NCBI GenBank assembly: GCA_049671305.1
Contig: JBATUR010000104.1
Span: 1 to 64,000, forward strand
Source: CADCTM01 sp049671305
Lineage (GTDB): Bacteria > Cyanobacteriota > Cyanobacteriia > Cyanobacteriales > Coleofasciculaceae
DNA length: 64,000 nucleotides
Reading direction: 5' to 3'
This document shows positions 36,172 through 44,649 of this stretch, one piece after another. The stretch's first letter is position 1, and each line of letters starts with the position of its first letter. The position numbers and the translations under genes are program-made. The notes below the pieces were generated by a model that had not been told where the DNA came from, searched no databases, and saw only the letters and a list, made by a program, of their open reading frames with translations.

Positions 36172-36462
36172 TTTTATTCTCCTCGACAGATGATAAAGAA
36201 CCCAGAGCTAAGAATACTCATAATTAACTTGGATGTGTAAGACGTTTATATGTTTTTTGTGTGTCAAAACCATGACAGTAAAAAAAGTTAATACAGCAGC
36301 GCTAAATTCTTAAGAATGGTAACAGCGATATGTACAGACATAACAGCAGAAAATCGCATTTTTTAATTCTTGCCATCACTGATTAATTAGCAGTTGTTTG
36401 GTGCAAGCGAGATTTTGGCAAGCTCTATACTTTTGACTTTTAAACTAATCACCGGGGATTTT

Positions 36463-37134
36463 ATGATGGAATTACAAGCGGTAATTTTAGATGTTGATGG
36501 CACTCTTGTCTTAAGCAATGATGCTCATGCCCGAGCTTGGGTTGAGTCGTTTGCGGCTTATGGTTATGATGTGTCGTTTGAGCAAGTGCGTCCACTAATT
36601 GGCATGGGGGGCGATCAAGTTATCTCGATACTGGTGCCCTCTCTTAATGATGAAGAAGGGGATGGCAAAGCGATCGCCGAAAACCGTAAAAAATTAATTA
36701 TTGAACATTTTGGTTCGTCTTTAGCTCCAGCACCAGGCTCACGAGACTTAATTTTGCAGATGCAGTCGGCTGGCTTAAAACTAATTATTGCGACTTCCGC
36801 GACAAAAGAGGAACTTTCGGTTTTGCTCAAAGCTGCAAAAGTTGATGATTTATTGAAAGAAGCCACAACATCAAGCGATGCTGAAGCTTCTAAACCTGCA
36901 CCTGATATTATCGAAGCTGCTTTGAGTAAGCTGAAAATGACGCCAAATCAAGTCTTGATGATTGGTGATACGCCTTATGACATTCAATCAGCCAAGGCTG
37001 CTGGCGTCGGACTAATTGCGGTGCGTTGTGGCGGTTTTGAGGATCAGCAACTGAAAATGGCGCTGGCTATCTACAACGATCCCGCCGATATCTTAGCCAA
37101 TTATGACAGTTCTCCTTTGGGGCAAATTAACTAA
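36463..37134 (+). CDS. HAD-superfamily phosphatase (phosphoglycolate phosphatase/beta-PGM-like)
   Basis: A 223-residue HAD hydrolase from the ATG at 36463 (the frame opens earlier at 36394 without a good site; CGGGGATTTT precedes 36463). Motif I is DVDGTL with the nucleophile Asp near residue 10, motif II is IIATSAT, motif III lysine is in EASKPAPD, and motif IV is GDTPYDI. The cap domain is helical (subclass IA). Dephosphorylation of a small phospho-sugar or phosphoglycolate is likely; the substrate is unknown. Confidence 0.88.
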   Translation: MMELQAVILDVDGTLVLSNDAHARAWVESFAAYGYDVSFEQVRPLIGMGGDQVISILVPSLNDEEGDGKAIAENRKKLIIEHFGSSLAPAPGSRDLILQMQSAGLKLIIATSATKEELSVLLKAAKVDDLLKEATTSSDAEASKPAPDIIEAALSKLKMTPNQVLMIGDTPYDIQSAKAAGVGLIAVRCGGFEDQQLKMALAIYNDPADILANYDSSPLGQIN

Positions 37135-37159
37135 GGGTTCCCAACAAGCCTGACTTAAT

Positions 37160-37804
37160 TTAAGGCGACAACCGTTGCCTCAACCAAACTCCATCCTCAC
37201 CACGATGGTAGAGCAATCGGTCATGTAACCGACTAGGACGCCCTTGCCAAAACTCAATTTGACCAGGAATGACACGAAAACCCCCCCAGTGAGGCGGTCT
37301 TATTACCGCCTTATTTTCATATTCTGCTTTAAGTTCCTGCAAGCGCTGCTCTAATACCTCCCGGTTGGGGATGACTTGGCTTTGAGCAGAAGCCCAAGCA
37401 CCTAGCTGCGAACTTTTGGGACGGCTATTAAAATATTGATCTGCCTCAGCATCATTCACCTGCTCAACGCGCCCTGTAATGCGGACTTGGCGCTCTAATT
37501 GTGCCCACCAAAAGGCGATCGCTCCCCAGGGATTTTGCAGTAACTGTTGCCCCTTATCACTGTCATAGTTGGTATAAAATACAAAACCTCGCTGATCATA
37601 ATCCTTTAGCAAAACCATCCGGGCAGAAGGTTTACCATCTAATGACGCCGTAGCAATTGTCATGGCATTCGGTTCCGGCAGTTGAGCCAAAAGTGCCTGC
37701 TCAAACCAAATTTTAAACTGCACAAAGGGGTCTGGGTCAGCATCTGCTTCATTGAGTCCGATTAAAGTGTACTCTTGACGTAAATCCGCTACGCTTGTAT
37801 CCAT
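37160..37804 (-). CDS. pdxH: Pyridoxamine 5'-phosphate oxidase
   Basis: A 214-residue FMN flavoprotein that makes pyridoxal phosphate from pyridoxamine or pyridoxine phosphate. The family blocks are ATASLDGKPSARMVLLKDYDQRGFVFYTNYDSDKG (in pieces, about 50-84), WWAQLERQVRITG and the C-terminal PSRLHDRLLYHR with the substrate-binding Arg/His. The start is the ATG at 37804; a TTG one codon upstream extends the frame. It is divergent from the AI-2E transporter gene. Confidence 0.94.
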   Translation of the reverse strand: MDTSVADLRQEYTLIGLNEADADPDPFVQFKIWFEQALLAQLPEPNAMTIATASLDGKPSARMVLLKDYDQRGFVFYTNYDSDKGQQLLQNPWGAIAFWWAQLERQVRITGRVEQVNDAEADQYFNSRPKSSQLGAWASAQSQVIPNREVLEQRLQELKAEYENKAVIRPPHWGGFRVIPGQIEFWQGRPSRLHDRLLYHRGEDGVWLRQRLSP

Positions 37805-37883
37805 CAATAAAATTGCCTCTCGTTATTATTATTTAGTATTATCCAAAATCCAACTTCATTCTTTTCATACCAAAGGGTCTGTG

Positions 37884-38984
37884 ATGCGCCGTTCAGCCTA
37901 TATACAACGTCTCCTACTTCTTGGTCTGAGTGGTCCTCTCATCGCACTCAACATCTGGATTTTATCTCAAGTATTTAGCTATTTTAGGCAGCTAATTACA
38001 GTCTTAGTTATTTCGGCAATTTTGGCATTTTTACTGAACTATCCGGTCAAAATGTTAGTCAGATTTTACCGCAGTCGCTCTCAGGCAGTGATTGTGGTCT
38101 TGCTCTTGACTTTAACGCTTTTAATCATTCTGGGAATTACGGTAGTACCCATTTTAATTAACCAAACAGCAGAACTTTTGAAAAATATTCCGGCTTGGTT
38201 GGAAGCGAGTAATGCTAATCTCGACCGTTGGCACTCCTGGATCAGACAGCGAAATTTGCCGATTGATCTAAAAGCCTTTAGCAATCGTCTCAACGCCAAT
38301 ATTGAAAGTCAAGTTCAGGTTTTGGCAACTCAGGTGTTGGGGTTTGCTTTGGGTACTTTATCGGGACTAGTTGACACTGTGTTGATCTTTGTTCTGTCGT
38401 TTTATATGTTGTTATATGGTGGCAGTCTTTGGCAAAGTTTAATTGGTTTCTTGCCTCCACAAGTTGGTATTCCTTTTAGTGAATCTCTACGCTTAAACTT
38501 TCAAAACTTTTTTATTAGTCAACTCTTGTTAGGGTTGTCAATGTTTGCGGTATTAACGCCAATATTTTTAATTTTAAAGGTGCCTTTTGCTCTCTTATTT
38601 GCTCTTTTAATTGGTATAGCTCAATTAATTCCATTTATTGGGGCAACCTTGGGCATCGGCTTGGTGACAATTTTAGTAATGCTCAATAATTTTTGGGTAG
38701 GGCTACAAGTAGCATTTGCCGCCACAATTATGCAGCAGCTTAAAGACAATATTCTTGCCCCCAGATTAATGGGCGAATTTATTGGACTTAACCCTCTTTT
38801 GATTTTTCTTTCTATATTACTTGGTGCAAAGATTGCAGGTGTCTTGGGTGTAGTTATAGCTGTACCCATTGCTGGCACAATTAAAGGTACCCTCGATGCG
38901 ATTCGTCTACAGCCGCCAGACATGATGCCAACTGATTCGGAACCAAATGCCACCGTTGGGCAGCAGGAACCTTTTATTAAGTAA
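37884..38984 (+). CDS. AI-2E family transporter (PerM-like)
   Basis: A 366-residue inner-membrane protein with about seven to eight helices and the long polar loop between helices 3 and 4 (around residues 95-160) that marks the AI-2E/UPF0118 family. The late block QLIPFIGATLGIG and LMGEFIGLNPLLIFLSILLG are typical. Members export small molecules or act as Na+/H+ antiporters; the substrate is unknown. Start ATG at 37884 (an in-frame GTG is one codon earlier). Confidence 0.92.
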   Translation: MRRSAYIQRLLLLGLSGPLIALNIWILSQVFSYFRQLITVLVISAILAFLLNYPVKMLVRFYRSRSQAVIVVLLLTLTLLIILGITVVPILINQTAELLKNIPAWLEASNANLDRWHSWIRQRNLPIDLKAFSNRLNANIESQVQVLATQVLGFALGTLSGLVDTVLIFVLSFYMLLYGGSLWQSLIGFLPPQVGIPFSESLRLNFQNFFISQLLLGLSMFAVLTPIFLILKVPFALLFALLIGIAQLIPFIGATLGIGLVTILVMLNNFWVGLQVAFAATIMQQLKDNILAPRLMGEFIGLNPLLIFLSILLGAKIAGVLGVVIAVPIAGTIKGTLDAIRLQPPDMMPTDSEPNATVGQQEPFIK

Positions 38985-39070
38985 TCTAGCAAAGACAAAT
39001 GCAAGACAAATGAAAACAGGAAAGTTAAAACAGTAGCAAGGGCAAAATATGCTTTTTTTCTCCTGTAAAA

Positions 39071-39553
39071 TAGACCTCTTGCGGAATTAGAATTTACTAG
39101 CTAATTTCAGCTCATAGTTGTAAATGCCAGCAATTAGATTAACTCGTAATCCAAACCGCTTTCTCCGATGCCGATAACGACTTGATAAAATTCGGAACAC
39201 TTTCAGCAATCTAATCATATCTTCAACTTTAATCCTGACTCTTGCTTGTTGACTCATGCATTCCCAAGTTTTGGGCAATATTGAAATATATTCTATACTC
39301 TCTCCAGTACTTGAAAGTTAACAAGCAAGAGTCAGGTATTGGAATAGAATCATGACTGTCACGACTCCCTTGCTTTCCATCCCGTAACGCTTTCACCATC
39401 TCCCAGAAGGTTTCTGCCGTGACTCCATACATTCTTTTAAACTCAGATGGACTTAGCTTTAAAGTTTTTATATATCGCATTTATTCCCATTTACAAATGT
39501 TAAATTTTCTAACTATTATTTAGCCAACTTTTTCTATTCTTATAAGAGGTTTA
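39071..39553 (-). mobile_element. Internally deleted insertion sequence, IS5-like, copy 1
   Basis: The left end TAGACCTCTTGC (39071-39082) and right end ATAAGAGGTTTA (about 39542-39553) are imperfect inverted repeats. Inside, on the minus strand, are the N-terminus of a transposase (SPSEFKRMYGVTAETFWEMV, 39229-39480) and its C-terminus (FRILSSRYRHRRKRFGLRV, 39087-39278). The catalytic middle is missing, so the copy cannot move by itself. A sister remnant with the same left end is at 43331. Confidence 0.8.
39087..39480 (-). pseudogene. Transposase remnant (DDE, IS5-like), centre deleted
   Basis: Two overlapping minus-strand frames keep about 80 N-terminal residues (MRYIKTLKLSPSEFKRMYG.., ending YWREYRIYFNIAQNLG) and about 60 C-terminal residues (ending NLIAGIYNYELKLASKF). 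Full-length relatives have a DDE domain between these parts. The junction falls near 39229-39278 and shifts frame, so the gene is dead. Confidence 0.75.
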
Positions 39554-40435
39554 CTGTTGATACTCTAGTCCAATTAATCGCTTGCTCTCTTGTGGGTTTT
39601 TATCAATGTATTCCTATATACTGCTCATTGGCTTTTCAATTATTTAGAAAAAATATTGAATGTTCGCATCCTATAAAAACTCCTTGATTCTATTTTGGAA
39701 ATGTCTAATGGATTATGTCTAGCCACCTGGAGTTAAAATCTCATCCTTTAGAGAGGCGATAAGCTGCTAATTTACTCCGAACATTGTGGTGAAGTGGTTT
39801 TTGGATACAGCTTGTTTTAACCGTTGTTTCTTCCCTTCATTTTAGGTTTCGCGAGTTTTGATCCAAATCTCAACCTCAATCTCAAGTCTGGGAGCACTCT
39901 GCTATCCGTGATTGGAGGAATCGCGGTTTAAGGTATGAGCTCGCTGCCAAGATTCGGCAACACTTTGCCAATAGAACAGCACGGTGAAGACCTGCCAAAA
40001 ATCCGCATTTGATAATCGGCTATTGACTTTTAAGCCGTGTATAAGAAACCAGAATAATGACAAGAAAAATTTATAGAAGAGTATTGGCGGAGATATTTTT
40101 CGTGGAGATACTCAAAATGTCAAGCTTAAAGTTTGGGATAAGAAGGGTCAATGTCTTACACATTATAGAACCGTAAAGGGTGAAAGGATGGCAATGGGGA
40201 ATTGTGATCATCATGGAGGATCATTACGCGATAACCAAGACTGGAGAAGAATAGACAACTAAATACTCACGGTTCACCCATTTTTCTTGCAGCCCAATAG
40301 TACGCTTCTTGTAACTACGCACAAGGGGCGATTAGGTAAAGATTGGGCTAATCAACAGAATTTTGGGCGTGCTAATAATTATTCAGTCATTCCATCTAAA
40401 TATTAAGCAAATCACAATTACAACAGGAAAACATC
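39554..40435. other. Gene-poor stretch with orphan protein tails
   Basis: 880 bases without an intact gene, between an IS remnant and an HPF-like gene. Three protein-like tails without starts are visible on the plus strand: about 39862-39987, 40077-40262 and 40263-40406 (the last two are in the same frame, separated by one TAA). They look like debris of deleted genes. Confidence 0.5.
40077..40406 (+). pseudogene. Orphan C-terminal tails, possible toxin-like debris
   Basis: The frame open from 40077 to the TAA at 40260-40262 reads SIGGDIFRGDTQNVKLKVWD, then HYRTVKGERMAMGNCDHHGG, ending RRIDN. After the stop, the same frame continues to the TAA at 40404-40406 and ends GKDWANQQNFGRANNYSVIP-SKY. 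Composition (Gly, Trp, Asp, His) is like small secreted or toxin C-terminal domains, and there is no start codon. I cannot name the family. Confidence 0.4.
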
Positions 40436-40786
40436 GTGCAAATCCAAATCCATACCGGACATAACATCGAAGGTCACGAAGCACTAGCCACTCAGGTTAA
40501 TGGTGTAGTGGAAGAGAGCCTGAGCCGATTTAGCGATCGCATCACTCACGTTGATGTTCACCTGAGCGATGAGAACAGCGACAAGAAGGGCGGCGATGAC
40601 GATATGCGCTGCATGATCGAAGCCCGCCTCGAAGGACTCCAACCCCTTGCGGTAACACATCAGGCAGCGACCTTAGACCAAGCTGTGGACGGGGCTGCCG
40701 ATAAATTGACCAGATCGATCGATAGCACTCTCGGACGGCTGCACGACCAAGCAAATCAGAGAACTGACCCGCCTCTGTCTAGCTAA
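40436..40786 (+). CDS. HPF/RaiA-family ribosome-associated protein
   Basis: A 116-residue S30AE-type protein. The opening MQIQIHTGHNIEGHEALATQ, the block THVDVHLSDENSDKKGGDDD and the end THQAATLDQAVDGAADKLTR match the short hibernation/RaiA-like proteins common in proteobacteria. They bind ribosomes or related targets under stress. This is not the long HPF normally present in cyanobacteria, so acquisition is likely. Start is GTG at 40436 with AGGAAAA upstream. It is intact and directly follows the debris region. Confidence 0.88.
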   Translation: MQIQIHTGHNIEGHEALATQVNGVVEESLSRFSDRITHVDVHLSDENSDKKGGDDDMRCMIEARLEGLQPLAVTHQAATLDQAVDGAADKLTRSIDSTLGRLHDQANQRTDPPLSS

Positions 40787-40887
40787 TAGTCAATAAATTT
40801 TCCCAGGAGTCAGAGATGAATGCACAAAACCTGAAAGGAAATAGATCGAATCGGCTCAAATTTTCACTAGGAGTTTAGGAAAAATTT

Positions 40888-41413
40888 ATGAGCTTTAAGA
40901 AATCAATTCAGACGACGATATTGCTGGGTTTTGCACTATGTTTTTGTTTTTTGGTTGGCATTGGGCAAAACCCGATCCTCGCAGCAACTCTCGTAGAAAC
41001 TGAACCAATCTTTCCAGAAAAGATGCAAACAATGTCTGAAAAAACCGTAAATCTGGAATCAACAATCGATCGCTTTCTCACATCGATTCCACCAGGCTAT
41101 TACATGATCGCCAATATCGAAGGGTTAAAAAAACGATTAAAGAACCCTCAAACCATGTTGGTGGATGTGCGAGAACCCTCTGAGTATAAGTCTGGACATA
41201 TACCTCATGCCATCAATATTCCCCTCCAAACCCTAGCGCACAATCTGGAGCAAATTCCGCACGATAGCCCGCGATGTGCTGTACTGTTCCGCCGGTTATC
41301 GAGCGGCAATGGGAGTAATGACACTGCACTTATTGGGTTATAAGAATGTCCAGGGGTTTCCACCTAGCTTTGCAGGTTGGAAAACCGCAGGAGAATCGAT
41401 CGCTTCTAGTTAA
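40888..41413 (+). pseudogene. Exported rhodanese-like protein, frameshifted before the active-site loop
   Basis: Residues 1-128 from the ATG at 40888 read as a signal peptide (TTILLGFALCFCFLVGIG) plus the first half of a rhodanese domain (MLVDVREPSEYKSGHIPHAI). At about 41272-41276 the frame shifts by one base. The natural continuation VLYCSAGYRAAMGVMTLHLL, with the catalytic Cys codon at 41285-41287, lies in the +1 frame and runs to the TAA at 41411-41413 (ending FAGWKTAGESIASS). In the original frame the protein ends wrongly at 41343. Either the gene is broken, or there is a sequence error or frameshifting. Confidence 0.8.
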
Positions 41414-41475
41414 AATTCCGAATTTTTACTCTGCAATTGCCAAAGCTTTTAACTTACTTTAATAGGATTTTTGTG

Positions 41476-42005
41476 ATGAACTCTATCTGCTTTAACGGGT
41501 TGAAAATTCACCCGCTGCGCTGGCTGCTAGCTGCTTTAATCTGCGTTTCACTGGTTATCTGAAGTCCCTTACCCGCTTTTGCCTCTTTGACGCAAATCGA
41601 AGAATATCCAGGGCAAATGCTCTACCAATCCCGACAAACCCTGCAAGATCAAAACGGAAATTCCTGGCAGGCGATCGCCTTTAAGCGCATCCATCCCGAA
41701 GGTAGTTCTACTGTCTCTCTGCGCGTCGTGGGCTTTCCTGGTGCGGTGGAATTTGATCGCACTCAACCGCTTACCTTGACAACATCTATGGGCAAACTCT
41801 AACCGCCAAGGATATTTCTAGCGAAATTTCTCAGGACACACCAGCCCCAGCGAATGTCGGAGAATATGACATTAAGCTTGCCCTACCTCAGTTACAAGCG
41901 GAGATTTCCCTGCAACTGACATTACCAACCATCGACGGTGAATCCGTCAGCTTATCTGTTCCCTCTACTGCAATTCAGGAATGGCAAACCCTGATTGGCC
42001 ATTGA
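41476..42005 (+). pseudogene. DUF3122-family exported protein, nonsense codon and frameshift
   Basis: From the ATG at 41476 a signal peptide (LRWLLAALICVSLVI) is interrupted by TGA at 41560-41562. The frame then continues PLPAFASLTQIEEYPGQMLY and NSWQAIAFKRIHPEG to a TAA at 41800-41802. The rest (TAKDISSEISQ, PAPANVGEYDIKLALPQL, ending AIQEWQTLIGH) is in the +1-shifted frame to the TGA at 42003-42005. Together they rebuild a DUF3122 protein of about 176 residues, a cyanobacterial family of unknown function. Two separate lesions make real inactivation likely. Confidence 0.78.
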
Positions 42006-42054
42006 TTAAAACCTGATACAAGCTCGATCAAAACATTTACTAAAAAGGTACATC

Positions 42055-43239
42055 ATGAACTCATTCACTATTGATGAATTAACCACTTTAACCACAGCAT
42101 CAAAGACCTGTATCTCGATCTATGCGCCAATGGAGCGTTTAGGAATCGAAACCCAGCAAAATCCGATTCGGTTAAAGAATTTGGTTCGACAAGCGGTCGA
42201 AAAATTGCTGGCGCTGGGACTGCCCGAACAGGATGCCAAAGATTTGCTGCAACCCATTCATGAGCTAGATACATATCACTTCTGGCAACATCAAAGCGAT
42301 GGACTGGCAATTTTTCTATCTCCCAATCAGTTCCGCTACTACTGTTTACCGATCGCTTTCCCTGAATTAACGGTAGTTGGCGATCGCTTCCACATCAAAC
42401 CACTACTGCAATTAATGTCCGGGGATGGGACATTTTCTGTTCTAGCCTTGAGCCAAAACCAAGTTCGGTTATTTCAAGGAACTCGTTATCACCTGAAAGA
42501 AGTTGAGTTAAAGCCTCGGCTTCGCTCGGCTTTAACCCTGAGCGAAGCCGAAGGGTTAACGGATGTACCCACCAACATCGCAGCAGCCTTGCAGTACGAC
42601 GATCCCCAAAAAAGCCTTCAAACACATACAGGCTCATCAAAAGGCAATAGTGCGATTTTTCATGGACAAGGAGCCGGCAACGAAGATCGCAAAAATGATT
42701 TATTGAGTTACTTTCGCCAAGTTAACAACGGTTTAGAGTCTTTCTTCAAAAACCAGCAAGCACCGCTAATTTTGGTAGGAGTTGATTATCTATTGCCGAT
42801 TTATCACGAGGCAAATACTTATGCCAATTTGCTACCTGATGGTATCACTGGTAATCCAGAAACTTTGACGCTGGACGAACTGCATACCCAGGCTTGGCAG
42901 ATTGCACAACCCTATTTCGATCTCGCCAAAGTATCAAAAGTTTCCCATTACGAGGAACTACAAGGTGGCGAACAAACGGCTAATACTATCGAAAAAGTCG
43001 TAACTGCCGCTTATTGCCAGCGTGTTGAAACCTTGTTTGTGCCTATCGATCAAACTGTTTGGGGAGTATTCAATCCAGAAGCAAATTCCATTCAGATTCA
43101 TGCTCAACAGGAAACAGGTGACGAAGATTTGCTCGATCTAGCGGCACTACATACCCTCACCAATGGGGGAACGGTTTACGCCGTAGAACAGGGAGATGTA
43201 CCTGAACATAAAGCGATCGCTGCGATCCTGCGCTATTAA
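42055..43239 (+). CDS. Bacterial eRF1-like protein (baeRF family, probably family 3)
   Basis: A 394-residue protein of the bacterial archaeo-eukaryotic release-factor-like families. The opening TCISIYAPMERLGIETQQNP, the middle HFWQHQSDGLAIFLSPNQFR and VVGDRFHIKPLLQL, and the end TLTNGGTVYAVEQGDVP fit baeRF family 3. A role in ribosome rescue or translation stress has been proposed for the group; none is proven. Residues about 152-169 are encoded by an in-frame palindromic element (42507-42560) that relatives should lack. It is otherwise intact and is the last gene of the island. Confidence 0.82.
   Translation: MNSFTIDELTTLTTASKTCISIYAPMERLGIETQQNPIRLKNLVRQAVEKLLALGLPEQDAKDLLQPIHELDTYHFWQHQSDGLAIFLSPNQFRYYCLPIAFPELTVVGDRFHIKPLLQLMSGDGTFSVLALSQNQVRLFQGTRYHLKEVELKPRLRSALTLSEAEGLTDVPTNIAAALQYDDPQKSLQTHTGSSKGNSAIFHGQGAGNEDRKNDLLSYFRQVNNGLESFFKNQQAPLILVGVDYLLPIYHEANTYANLLPDGITGNPETLTLDELHTQAWQIAQPYFDLAKVSKVSHYEELQGGEQTANTIEKVVTAAYCQRVETLFVPIDQTVWGVFNPEANSIQIHAQQETGDEDLLDLAALHTLTNGGTVYAVEQGDVPEHKAIAAILRY
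42507..42560. repeat. Palindromic element inserted in frame in the baeRF gene
   Basis: Core arms TCGGCTTCGCTC (42516-42527) and GAGCGAAGCCGA (42540-42551) are perfect reverse complements, flanked by outer GTTAA/TTAAC. Each core also has its own arms: GTTAAAGCC (42507-42515) with GGCTTTAAC (42528-42536), and TTAACCCT (42532-42539) with AGGGTTAA (42552-42559). The region can thus fold as one long hairpin or as two. It adds about 18 codons without a stop. Confidence 0.8.
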
Positions 43240-43330
43240 GAGACTTCCAACTAAAAAAATATCCCGTCGTTGTGACAGTAGGGGGCAGTTCTTGCTGGGA
43301 GCAGGGGGAAGAAAAGTCGCTTTGATTTAG

Positions 43331-43735
43331 TAGACTTCTTGCGGAATTAAAAATTTTTTGCCCTTTTTAGTTCGTAGTTGTAAATCGCCGCAATCAGGTG
43401 TATTCGCTCTTCCATTCCGCTTGCGGCGATTCCGATACCCACTAGATAGAATCCTCGATATTTACAAGAATTGAATCACATTCTCAACTTTTATTCTCTC
43501 TCTAGCATGGGTTCTATTGCTTTGCTCTTATTCTTGAGTTAAATTACCTTTCCTCGGCTTTTTATCAGGAGTGCGGCTGTTAGCTATATAGCGGTTAATT
43601 CCTTGACTGCCTTGCTTTGCGTTCGGCACTACTTGCACCATTTTCCAAAATGTTTTTGCTGTGACTCCATATATTCTTTTAAAGTTAGATGGTGAGGACT
43701 GCAAAGCTTGTTTATATTTAATTTAGCCTTCTCTA
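43331..43735 (-). mobile_element. Decayed insertion sequence, IS5-like, copy 2
   Basis: The left end TAGACTTCTTGCGGAATTA (43331-43349) matches copy 1 at 39071 with one change in the first 19 bases. The minus strand encodes NFKRIYGVTAKTFWKMV near 43650-43700 and RERIKVENVIQFL plus RNRRKR near 43430-43510. These are the N- and C-terminal parts of the same transposase family, broken by in-frame stops. The right end is not recognisable. It ends about 50 bases before scpA. Confidence 0.75.
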
Positions 43736-43782
43736 GTTATTAGTTATTCTTTTTTTGTTTACCTCACTTTTATCAATTCCAA

Positions 43783-44649
43783 ATGACTGAAACATCAGCT
43801 AATCAAGCGATCGCTCTTTTGATTGACTTGGCGCAGCGCGGGGAAATTAATCCTTGGGATGTCCAGGTAATTGAAGTGATCGACCGCTATTTAAGTGGAT
43901 TAGCATTAGATCCTGAAGTCCCTGCACAGCGTGATGCTGATTTGTCTCAGTCGGGGCAGGCTTTTTTGTGGGCGTCAATGCTGGTTTTACTAAAAGCAGA
44001 CACTTTGGCACGTTTGGGGGAACCAGAAGTCTTAGAAATTATTGAAGAAGACGAGGAACTTGATGACGGCGGTGGAACTCGCTTGCCTTTGCATCTAGAG
44101 CGTCATTTGCGACGCCGTGCCGCTGCCCCACCACCCAAAAAGCGCCCAGTCACGCTGGCTGAGTTGATTGAGCAGTTGCAGCAGATGGCAGCCCAATTGG
44201 GTGAAAATAACCTTAACCCACGCCCGAAGCCGCCGAGAGCGGCATCTCGGACACAAACGGCACAAGCGATCGCTCATTTAGCTCATGATGAAAATCTCAC
44301 AGAAATTGCCGCCCGTCTAGAAGTCTTTCTTTATCGTCATTGGCAACAATTATCTGCTGGAAAAGATTGGCTGAATCTAGACCAACTGTTAGAGTGGTGG
44401 ACGTTGCCATTAGTTGCGCTAGATGAGGCATCCCAATCTCCGGGAAGCCTGCCAAACCTTCGGGATACCGATGAAGCTAACGCAGACGATGAGATCAATT
44501 TGTCCAAAAGCGGTTTTGAGCCAACCGTAGAAAGAACAGATGACCGAGTGGGTGTCTTCTGGGCACTACTTTTGTTATCGGCTCAATCGAAGGTGGAGTT
44601 ATCTCAAGAGGAATTCTACCAAGACTTACATATCCGTAAGCTGCCATGA
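43783..44649 (+). CDS. scpA: Segregation and condensation protein A
   Basis: A 288-residue kleisin that bridges SMC heads with ScpB in chromosome condensation. It has the ScpA opening ALLIDLAQRGEINPWDVQVIEVIDRYL (in pieces, about 10-37), the conserved LWASMLVLLKADTLAR (about 66-81) and a C-terminal winged-helix part near VGVFWALLLLSAQSKVELSQ. The middle is Pro/Arg-rich and variable, as usual in cyanobacteria. The ATG at 43783 is right for the family. The IS remnant immediately upstream may have altered its promoter. Confidence 0.9.
   Translation: MTETSANQAIALLIDLAQRGEINPWDVQVIEVIDRYLSGLALDPEVPAQRDADLSQSGQAFLWASMLVLLKADTLARLGEPEVLEIIEEDEELDDGGGTRLPLHLERHLRRRAAAPPPKKRPVTLAELIEQLQQMAAQLGENNLNPRPKPPRAASRTQTAQAIAHLAHDENLTEIAARLEVFLYRHWQQLSAGKDWLNLDQLLEWWTLPLVALDEASQSPGSLPNLRDTDEANADDEINLSKSGFEPTVERTDDRVGVFWALLLLSAQSKVELSQEEFYQDLHIRKLP

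Noticed and set aside
42395..42640. 81-codon minus-strand frame opposite the baeRF gene
   Set aside because: It is antisense to a conserved gene and much of it is the palindromic element read backwards.
39071..43735. Interpretation as an active composite transposon
   Set aside because: Both IS copies lack the catalytic middle of the transposase, and copy 2 has stops and no clear right end, so self-mobility is not supported.
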